The notes under the pieces: model-generated | What the model saw: the letters and a program-made list of their open reading frames with translations, nothing else | Told to the model about the DNA's origin: nothing | The model's database searches: none | NCBI RefSeq assembly: GCF_020884795.1 | Contig: NZ_BBZF01000018.1 | Span: 186,001-250,000, forward strand | DNA length: 64,000 nucleotides | Source: Micromonospora okii | GTDB taxonomy: Bacteria; Actinomycetota; Actinomycetes; Mycobacteriales; Micromonosporaceae | Direction of reading: 5' to 3' | In this document: positions 25,413 through 31,641 of the stretch, piece after piece | How positions within the stretch are numbered: position 1 is the first letter of the stretch | How the letters are laid out: each line of letters begins with the position of its first letter | Translations under genes and position numbers: made by a program

Positions 25413-25492
25413 CAAGATCCGAGCAACTTCGGGGAAAGTGCGGCCATCCCGCGCCGCCAGAGCCCACCTTCCCTGAAGTTGTGCAGATCTTG
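25413..25492. repeat. 28-bp imperfect inverted repeat, terminator-like
   Basis: CAAGATCCGAGCAACTTCGG... (25413-25440) pairs with ...CTGAAGTTGTGCAGATCTTG (25465-25492), with 23 of 28 positions matching and a 24-base loop. It lies between the convergent CBM48 and msrB genes, and is a second repeat family distinct from the GGGCCC element. Its AT-richer arms stand out from the surroundings. Confidence 0.65.
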
Positions 25493-25532
25493 ACCGCGCC
25501 GCCAGCCGCAGGTGGCGGTCGGTCCCGAGGCG

Positions 25533-25937
25533 CTAGGCAGGTTCCAGGCGCACCGAGATGGAGTTCACGCAGTGGCGGGTGTCCTTCGGGGTGAAGCCCT
25601 CGCCCCGGAAGACGTGCCCCAGGTGGCTGTCGCAGCGGGCGCAGCGGATCTCCGTACGCCGCATACCGAGGGTGTTGTCCTCGATCTCCTTCACCGCGCC
25701 CGGAATGGCGTCGTCGAAGCTCGGCCAGCCGCAGTGGGAGTCGAACTTCGTGTCGCTGGGGTACAGCTCCGCACCGCAGGCGCGGCAGTGGTAGACGCCC
25801 GGGGTCTTCGTGTCGACGTACTCGCCGGTCCACGGGCGCTCGGTGCCCGCCTCGCGCAGCACCCGGAACTCCTCGGGGCTGAGCCGGACCCGCCACTCGT
25901 CCTCGGTGCGGGGCAGTTCGTTCTCGTCAAGACTCAC
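25533..25937 (-). CDS. msrB: Peptide-methionine (R)-S-oxide reductase MsrB (134 aa)
   Basis: It reduces the R-epimer of methionine sulfoxide in proteins. Family motifs are present: GTERPWTGEY, then the zinc pairs CRAC and CARC, SHCGWPSFDDAI, the active-site region CDSHLGHVFRGEGF, and catalytic Cys123 in RHCVNSIS. The GTG at 25937 follows a TACCGT box by 6 bases, and no ribosome binding site exists, so translation is probably leaderless. It is divergent from the primase-polymerase gene, with 47 bases between the starts. Confidence 0.94.
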   Translation of the reverse strand: MSLDENELPRTEDEWRVRLSPEEFRVLREAGTERPWTGEYVDTKTPGVYHCRACGAELYPSDTKFDSHCGWPSFDDAIPGAVKEIEDNTLGMRRTEIRCARCDSHLGHVFRGEGFTPKDTRHCVNSISVRLEPA

Positions 25938-25943
25938 CCCGCA

Positions 25944-25949
25944 ACGGTA
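25944..25949 (-). promoter_or_regulatory. -10 box of a leaderless msrB promoter
   Basis: TACCGT on the minus strand lies 6 bases before GTG 25937. It faces away from the polymerase promoter box at 25973, with 23 bases between the two boxes. Confidence 0.5.
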
Positions 25950-25972
25950 CGTCGGGTGTCGGTGCCGTGGCA

Positions 25973-25978
25973 TATGGT
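25973..25978 (+). promoter_or_regulatory. -10 box of a leaderless promoter (LigD-type polymerase)
   Basis: TATGGT lies 6 bases before ATG 25985, with no Shine-Dalgarno sequence. Confidence 0.5.
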
Positions 25979-25984
25979 CGCGGG

Positions 25985-27013
25985 ATGGGTGGCACCTCGA
26001 AGACCACGGCCGACCAGATCGAGGTGGCCGGGCACACCGTACGGCTGAGCAGCCCGGAACGGGTGATCTTCCCGGAGCGGGGCTTCACCAAGGCGGACGT
26101 CTTCGGCTACTACCTGGCGGTCGGCGACGGCATCATGCGGGCCCTGCGGAATCGCCCCACCACCCTGCAACGCTTCCCCGAGGGCGTCGGCGGGGAGATG
26201 TTCTTCCAGAAGCGGGTGCCGACCCGGGGCGTGCCGCCGTGGGTCGCGACCGCCCGGATCAACTTCCCGAGCGGCCGTACGGCCGACGAGCTGTGCCCGG
26301 TCGACCTCGCCCACGTGGCCTGGGCCGCGCAGATGGGCACGATCGTGTTCCACCCGTGGCCGGTGCGCGCCGCCGACGTGGACCACCCCGACGAGCTGCG
26401 CATCGACCTCGACCCGCAGCCCGGCACCGACTTCGTCGACGCGGTCACCGCCGCCGCCGAGGTGCGGGCCCTGCTCGACGAGCTGGGCGCGACTGGCTGG
26501 CCGAAGACCTCCGGCGGCCGGGGCGTGCACGTCTACCTGCGCATCGCGCCCCGGTGGACGTTCACGCAGGTGCGCCGGGCGACCATCGCGCTGGCCCGCG
26601 AGCTGGAGCGCCGCCGCCCCGACCTGCTCACCACCGCCTGGTGGAAGGAGCAGCGGGGCGAGAAGGTGTTCGTCGACTACAACCAGATGGCGCGGGACCG
26701 CACGATCGCCTGCGCGTACTCGCTGCGGGCCAACGCCCGCGCCACCGTCTCCACCCCGGTCACCTGGGACGAGCTGCCCGACGTAGACCCGGACGAGTTC
26801 CACCTGGGCAGCGTCCCGGCGCGGCTGGCCGAGCGGGGAGACCCGCACGCCGGCATCGACGACGCCCCGTGGGACATCACACCGCTGCTGGAGTGGGCCG
26901 ACCGGGACGACGCGGAGGGCCGGGGCGACCTGCCGTACCCGCCCGACCACCCGAAGATGCCGGGCGAACCCAAGCGGGTCCAGCCGAGCCGCGCGAAGGA
27001 CCCCACCAGCTAG
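25985..27013 (+). CDS. LigD-type DNA primase-polymerase, stand-alone (342 aa)
   Basis: An archaeo-eukaryotic primase-fold polymerase of bacterial end joining, without fused ligase or nuclease. Family marks are PERVIFPERGFTKADVFGYY, GEMFFQKRVP, the metal-binding DLDP in LRIDLDPQPGTDFVDAV, SGGRGVHVYLRI and DYNQMARDRTIACAYSLRA. Length equals mycobacterial PolD-type proteins. The ATG at 25985 is preferred to an in-frame GTG 18 bases upstream because of the TANNNT-N6 spacing. An ATP-dependent LigC-type ligase lies at 38155-39267. No Ku gene is present in the window. Confidence 0.9.
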   Translation: MGGTSKTTADQIEVAGHTVRLSSPERVIFPERGFTKADVFGYYLAVGDGIMRALRNRPTTLQRFPEGVGGEMFFQKRVPTRGVPPWVATARINFPSGRTADELCPVDLAHVAWAAQMGTIVFHPWPVRAADVDHPDELRIDLDPQPGTDFVDAVTAAAEVRALLDELGATGWPKTSGGRGVHVYLRIAPRWTFTQVRRATIALARELERRRPDLLTTAWWKEQRGEKVFVDYNQMARDRTIACAYSLRANARATVSTPVTWDELPDVDPDEFHLGSVPARLAERGDPHAGIDDAPWDITPLLEWADRDDAEGRGDLPYPPDHPKMPGEPKRVQPSRAKDPTS

Positions 27014-27053
27014 AACGCCTTCGTGGACCGCTCCCGGTGCAGACTGTCGGGTC

Positions 27054-27653
27054 TCATCGGTCGCCGGCCAGGGTGCCGGTGGGAAAGATGTACGAGTCGC
27101 CGCAGGACCGGGCGATCCTGGGCGACATGTCGGCCCGGTGGGCGGTCAGGTCGGCCGACCAGGCAGCGACGGTGGCATCTATGACGTGCCGACCGCACAC
27201 GTACACCGACGCGTCGAGAGAGGCAAGCCGATCGAGGGCGGCGGGGGTGACGACCTCGATGCGTGCGGTGGCAGCCCTTCTGCACTCGGGCAGGGCGAAC
27301 GGTAGGCCGCTCACAGGTCGGCATTCACTCTTCGGCGCAGGAAGCTGCGGGTCGAGTCGCCCGGACGCCCGTGCCGTCCAGGCCAGGAACCTGTCGAACA
27401 GTTCCTCTGGGGCCGGCGGTTGGCTCGGAGTGAGCTTCATCAGGTCCCCGGCGGCGTCGAACAGCATGCCCGCCATGTACACGGACAAGCCCGCGCTGTC
27501 CCGCCGGTAATCCATCGTCAGTAGCAGCCGGGCCGGCGGGCACGGCCAGGCGGCAGCGCACACCCGGCACAGCCACAAGGGGCGCATCGGAGCGTGCGGG
27601 CGGACGGCCCGGGCCTGCCGGCCGTGTACGGGCGAGGTGTTCGGCGGAGGCAT
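27054..27653 (-). CDS. Actinobacterial Cys-rich protein of unknown function (199 aa)
   Basis: The N-terminus has CRVCAAAWPCPPARLLL, a CxxC plus Cys arrangement typical of a zinc knuckle. A helical segment follows (LSVYMAGMLFDAAGDL, PEELFDRFLAWTAR), and a C-terminal ~60 residues lack recognisable motifs. Similar proteins are common in Streptomyces and Micromonospora, often mislabelled as flavin reductase; no flavin motif is present. ATG 27653 is chosen over GTG 27659. It is divergent from a small excisionase-like DNA-binding protein, and their shared 88-bp control region carries direct repeats. Function is unknown. Confidence 0.65.
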   Translation of the reverse strand: MPPPNTSPVHGRQARAVRPHAPMRPLWLCRVCAAAWPCPPARLLLTMDYRRDSAGLSVYMAGMLFDAAGDLMKLTPSQPPAPEELFDRFLAWTARASGRLDPQLPAPKSECRPVSGLPFALPECRRAATARIEVVTPAALDRLASLDASVYVCGRHVIDATVAAWSADLTAHRADMSPRIARSCGDSYIFPTGTLAGDR

Positions 27654-27669
27654 CCCCACATCCTGCCAA

Positions 27670-27711
27670 CGCTGTTAGCGATCGTCAACGGCTACCGCTG
27701 TTATCGACCGT
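27670..27711. promoter_or_regulatory. Two 16-bp direct repeats in a divergent control region
   Basis: CGCTGTTAGCGATCGT (27670-27685) and CGCTGTTATCGACCGT (27696-27711) differ at two positions and are 26 bases apart, start to start. They lie between the divergent genes starting at 27653 and 27742 and are AT-richer than the surroundings. This is the arrangement of a tandem operator, possibly for the excisionase-like protein itself. Confidence 0.45.
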
Positions 27712-27729
27712 AGAACAATCGGCAGTACC

Positions 27730-27735
27730 TACCGT
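27730..27735 (+). promoter_or_regulatory. -10 box of a leaderless promoter (excisionase-like gene)
   Basis: TACCGT lies 6 bases before ATG 27742, and no ribosome binding site is present. Confidence 0.5.
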
Positions 27736-27741
27736 CAACTC

Positions 27742-27933
27742 ATGGTCGAGTTCGTGGGGATCGCTGAGATACGGGTGATGCTCGGCGGCGTGTCGCGGGC
27801 TCGGGCGTCCGTGATCGCGTCTCGCCGCGACTTCCCCGCCCCCTACCAGGTGTTGACCATGGGGCAGATCTGGCGGAAGACCGACGTCGAAGAGTGGATC
27901 AGAAAGTATCGGCCGGACCTGGCCGCCGACTGA
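27742..27933 (+). CDS. AlpA/excisionase-like helix-turn-helix protein (63 aa)
   Basis: A small winged-helix protein of the MerR/excisionase superfamily. VGIAEIRVMLGGVSRARASV forms the recognition helix-turn-helix, with RRDFPAPYQVLTMGQIWRK the wing and DVEEWIRKYRP the C-terminal helix. Such proteins guide integrases or regulate small accessory modules, yet no integrase or att site is seen nearby. It is divergent from the Cys-rich protein gene. It may bind the direct repeats at 27670-27711. Lower GC at its promoter hints at acquisition, but its codons are host-like. Confidence 0.7.
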   Translation: MVEFVGIAEIRVMLGGVSRARASVIASRRDFPAPYQVLTMGQIWRKTDVEEWIRKYRPDLAAD

Positions 27934-27955
27934 GCCGGCGGGGCAGGGCCTCGGG

Positions 27956-28252
27956 TCAGCGCACCGGCCCCGTCATCGCCTCGACCGCCTCCTTGGCCGT
28001 GCGCAGGTCCACGCCCGTCGCCTCCCGGTACGCCTTGATCGCCGCGATCTTGTTGCCGCGCGCCAGGTGCTCCCGGACCCCGGGCGGCGCCGGGTTCGGG
28101 TCGACCACCCCGAGGTGGTCCATGACCAGTTGCAGCCGACGCTCGATCTGGGCCAGCCGGGGCCCGACGGTGCGGTCCTGCCGGGAGTTGGCCGTCTGCG
28201 CGGCCAGCAGCAGCACGACGCCGAGCAGCAGCACGCCGAGGACGATATCCAT
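27956..28252 (-). CDS. Membrane-anchored protein with ribosomal L7/L12 C-terminal-like domain (98 aa)
   Basis: An N-terminal membrane helix (MDIVLGVLLLGVVLLLAAQT) is followed by a short coiled-coil-like stretch (RLAQIERRLQLVMDHLG). The last ~35 residues, REHLARGNKIAAIKAYREAT and then LRTAKEAVEAM, match the helix pair of the L7/L12 C-terminal domain (compare ...KIxAIKxVRExTGLGLKEAKxxVE). The ATG at 28252 is chosen because the upstream in-frame residues are not hydrophobic. Small proteins of this type occur in actinobacteria; a link to ribosomes at the membrane is only a guess. It is divergent from the ABC exporter genes. Confidence 0.75.
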   Translation of the reverse strand: MDIVLGVLLLGVVLLLAAQTANSRQDRTVGPRLAQIERRLQLVMDHLGVVDPNPAPPGVREHLARGNKIAAIKAYREATGVDLRTAKEAVEAMTGPVR

Positions 28253-28434
28253 GCCCGACATCCAAGCAGGCCGGTGCCCGTACCGGCCCGCCCGCCCGCT
28301 CCCGGGGCGGTCCAAGCCGGCAACCGGCGCGGCATCGCACGCATAACGGTCGGGTAACGGGCGCGAACCTTTTCCCGCCCGCAGTCGCTCTTTGTCGGCG
28401 TCGGGCCGCTGGGCTGCGCGGGGGAGGCGTCGGG

Positions 28435-31400
28435 ATGGCGATGGTGTGGAGGCGGGCGCGGGCCGCCCGGGGGCTGCTGCTCGCCGCTGCGGCGGCGGCC
28501 CTGGTGGCGGTCGCCCTGGTCACCGGGCTGGCCGACTACAACCGGCGGGCCGTGGACGCGGGGCAGCGCGCGGTGCTCGCCGCGTCCCCCGCGCAGGAGC
28601 GCAGCCTGCTGGTCAGCGGCTCCGCCGGCCCCGACCTCGCCACCTTCGCCGCCCGGGACCGGGCCGTGCGCGACCGCTTCGCCGCCGGCCTCGGCGGGGC
28701 GTCGGTGACGGTGCGTGGGGCCCGGTACGGCACGGGGCGGGAGCTGACCGGCGACCTCGGGGCGGCGCGGACCGGCGACGACCCGGTCTTCGCCGAGCTG
28801 GCGACCCTGGAGGACCTGGCCGGGCACGCCGAGCTGGTGGCCGGGCGGCAGCCGCGCGCCGGTGCCGTGCCGACGCAGGTGCTCCTGCCGGAGCGGGTGG
28901 CCGGCGCGCTGGGCCTGGGCGTCGGCGAGCGGGTGCCGCTGCGCGACCGGGCCACCGAGCGGACCGGGCAGGTCGAGGTGGTGGGGCTGTTCCGGCCCCG
29001 GGACCCCGCCGGGTCGTACTGGCGGCTGGCGCCGGGGGCCGCCGCCGACTCCGACACGTCGTACGGGCCGTTCCTGCTCGACCCGGCCGACTTCGACCGG
29101 GCCTTCCCCGGCTCCACGTCGGCCGCCTGGCTGGTCGAGCCGGACCTGGCGGCCGTCGAACCGGGCCGGCTGGGCGCGGTGAAGCGCGCCGTCGCCGCCC
29201 AGGTCGCCGAGCTGCCCGAGGCGACCGGCCTGGGCTCCTCCGCGCAGACCGTCACCAGCATGGACCGGCTGCTCGACCGGCTCGGCCGCGCCGACCTGGT
29301 GGGCCGGTCGGCGCTGCTCACCCCGCTGCTGCTGATCCTGGTCCTCGGCGGGTACACGCTGGTCCTGGTGGCCGCGCTGCTCAACGAGGACCGCCGGGGG
29401 CAGACCGCGCTGCTGCGCGCCCGGGGCGCGGCCCGGCGGCAGATCGCCGGGCTGGCCGCCCGGGAGGCGCTGCTGGTGGTCGCGCCGGCCGCCCTGCTCG
29501 GGCCGCCGCTGGCCGCCGAGGCGCTGCGCCTCATCGGCCGGAACCAGGGCTGGTCGGAGCTGCCGGGCGGGGGCGGAGCGACGGCGCTCGCCGCCGGCGG
29601 CTCGACGCTCACCTGGGCGGTCGCCTCCGCCACCGCGGCCGGGTGCCTCGCGGCCATGGTGCTGCCGGCGATGCGCCGGGCCGGCACGTACGTGGCGGAC
29701 ATGGCGGCCCAATCCCGGCCGAGCCGCGCCGCCACCGCCCAGCGGGCCGGCGCGGACCTGGCCCTGGTCGGCCTGGCCGTGCTCGCCTGGACCCAGCTCC
29801 GCCAGTACTCCTCCCCGCTGACCGGCTCCGGCGGTCGGCTCGGCGTCGATCCCCTGCTGGTGGCGGCCCCCACGCTGGGCGTGCTCGCCGGGGCCGTCGT
29901 CGCGCTGCGCCTGCTCCCGCCGGCCACCCGGTTCGCGGAGCGCTTCGTCGATCGCCGGCCCTGGACGGCCGCCATGCTCGGCATGTGGCAGGCGGGCCGC
30001 CGGCCGCACGCCGGGCCGGTGCTGCTGCTCGCGCTCGCCGTGGGCGGCAGCACCCTGGCCTGGTCGCTGGTGACCACGGGCGAGCGGTCCCACGCCGACC
30101 AGGCCGACCACACCGTCGGCGCGGACCTGCGGCTGGTCGAACGCTCCGGGGCCGCGCCGCCCGACCGGGCCGCGCGCCTCGCCGCCGCCCCCGGCGTCGA
30201 CCGGGCGCTGCCGGCCTGGCGCGACGACATCCGGCTGGGGCGCGAGGACCTGCCGGTGAGCGTGCTGAGCCTGGACGCGGCGGCGGCCCCCGACGTCGTA
30301 CGCCTCGACGCCCGGCTGGCCGACGAGCCGCCCCGCGCCCTCTTCGACCGCCAGGTACGCGACCGGGTCGCCCCCGTCGGCGTCGAGCTGCCCGCCGCCG
30401 CCCGCCGGCTCACCGGCACCGTCCGCACCCCGGTGACCGAGCCGGTGCGCCCCCACCGGGTCGCCGTGTCCGTGCTGCTCACCACCGCCGACGGTGCCGC
30501 CTGGAAGCTGCCCCTGGGCACCGCCGGCAGCGACGGCCGGCCGGTCGGCGTGGCCGTGGACCTGCCCGACGGCGGCGGCCGGGCGTACCGGCTGGTGGGT
30601 TTCGAGGCCAGCGGCGGTCCGGCGGCCGGCCGGGGCTACGGGCTGACGGTGACCGGGCTGCGCGCGGTCGACGCCGCCGGGGCGGCGAGCCCGGTGCGGC
30701 TCACCGGGGACTGGGCGGTCCGCGCCGACGACCCGGACAGCGCGCAGCCGGTCACGGTCACCCCCGACGGGCTCTCCGGGGGTCGGACGGTGCGGTTCCT
30801 CGCCGGCGGCCGGTTCGCGTCGCAGCCGACCAGCCGCTTCGCCGTCGTGCCGGGCGGGGACAACCCGCCCGTGCCGGCGCTGATCACCCCGCAGGTGGCC
30901 CGGGCGCTGAGCGTCGGCCGGGGCGACACGATGGAGGTGGGCCTCTCCGGGGTGACGCTGCCGATCCGGGTGGTCGGCGAGGTCGCGGCCGTGCCGAGCG
31001 GCGGGTCGGCCGGCGTGCTGCTGGACCTGCCCGCCGCGGTCGACTGGCTGGTCCGCGCCCAGGGGGTCGTCCGGCCGGTCACCGAGTGGTGGGTCCGCAC
31101 CGACCCCGCCGGGGCCGAGGCGGCGGCGCGGGCGGCCGGCGACCTGCCCGGAGTGACCGTGCTGGACCGGCGGGCGACGGCGGCGGAGGCCGGCCGCGAC
31201 CCGTACTGGCTGGGCACGCGCACCGGCCTGCTCGCGGCGGCGGCCGGCTCCGTCCTGCTCGCCCTGGTCGGGCTGGGCGTGGACGTCTGGGCCACCGCGC
31301 GCCGCCGGCTCGGCGAGCTGGCGGTCCTGCACACCCTGGGCGCCCCGCCCCGGCTGCTGGCCCGCGCCCTGCTCGCCGAGCAGACCTTCCTGGCCGGGCT

Positions 31401-31641
31401 CGGCGTCGGCGTCGGGCTGCTGGTCGGTGCCGGGGTCGCCGCCACGATGGCGCCGCTGGTGGTGCTCACCCGCTCGGCGGACCGGCCGGTGCCGGAGGCG
31501 GCCTTCGCCCTGCCCTGGCCACCCGTCGCCGCCACCGCCCTCGGCCTGCTGCTGGCGGCGCTCGCGTGCAGCGCGGCGATCACCTCCGGCCTGCGCCGGC
31601 GGGTCGCGGCGGCGCAGCTCCGCGTCGGGGGCGACCGGTGA
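28435..31641 (+). CDS. FtsX-like ABC transporter permease, large (1068 aa)
   Basis: First gene of a four-gene ABC system. An N-terminal membrane helix follows MVWRRARAARGLLLAAAAAALV. A long extracytoplasmic domain comes next, then FtsX-type membrane clusters near ~290-325 (LLTPLLLILVLGGYTLVLVAAL) and the ~350-400 region, with the arginine-rich RARGAARRQIAGLAAREALLVV coupling segment. A second extracytoplasmic region precedes the final helices (~915-1060, LLALVGLGVDVWATARRRLGEL). Such MacB/LolE-like proteins extrude or move hydrophobic substrates rather than import. GGGAGG lies 9 bases before the ATG. The stop overlaps the next permease start. Confidence 0.85.
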   Translation: MAMVWRRARAARGLLLAAAAAALVAVALVTGLADYNRRAVDAGQRAVLAASPAQERSLLVSGSAGPDLATFAARDRAVRDRFAAGLGGASVTVRGARYGTGRELTGDLGAARTGDDPVFAELATLEDLAGHAELVAGRQPRAGAVPTQVLLPERVAGALGLGVGERVPLRDRATERTGQVEVVGLFRPRDPAGSYWRLAPGAAADSDTSYGPFLLDPADFDRAFPGSTSAAWLVEPDLAAVEPGRLGAVKRAVAAQVAELPEATGLGSSAQTVTSMDRLLDRLGRADLVGRSALLTPLLLILVLGGYTLVLVAALLNEDRRGQTALLRARGAARRQIAGLAAREALLVVAPAALLGPPLAAEALRLIGRNQGWSELPGGGGATALAAGGSTLTWAVASATAAGCLAAMVLPAMRRAGTYVADMAAQSRPSRAATAQRAGADLALVGLAVLAWTQLRQYSSPLTGSGGRLGVDPLLVAAPTLGVLAGAVVALRLLPPATRFAERFVDRRPWTAAMLGMWQAGRRPHAGPVLLLALAVGGSTLAWSLVTTGERSHADQADHTVGADLRLVERSGAAPPDRAARLAAAPGVDRALPAWRDDIRLGREDLPVSVLSLDAAAAPDVVRLDARLADEPPRALFDRQVRDRVAPVGVELPAAARRLTGTVRTPVTEPVRPHRVAVSVLLTTADGAAWKLPLGTAGSDGRPVGVAVDLPDGGGRAYRLVGFEASGGPAAGRGYGLTVTGLRAVDAAGAASPVRLTGDWAVRADDPDSAQPVTVTPDGLSGGRTVRFLAGGRFASQPTSRFAVVPGGDNPPVPALITPQVARALSVGRGDTMEVGLSGVTLPIRVVGEVAAVPSGGSAGVLLDLPAAVDWLVRAQGVVRPVTEWWVRTDPAGAEAAARAAGDLPGVTVLDRRATAAEAGRDPYWLGTRTGLLAAAAGSVLLALVGLGVDVWATARRRLGELAVLHTLGAPPRLLARALLAEQTFLAGLGVGVGLLVGAGVAATMAPLVVLTRSADRPVPEAAFALPWPPVAATALGLLLAALACSAAITSGLRRRVAAAQLRVGGDR

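Noticed and set aside
27054..27653. Flavin reductase annotation for the Cys-rich protein
   Set aside because: No flavin-binding motif or matching fold signature; only a zinc-knuckle-like CxxC region is visible.
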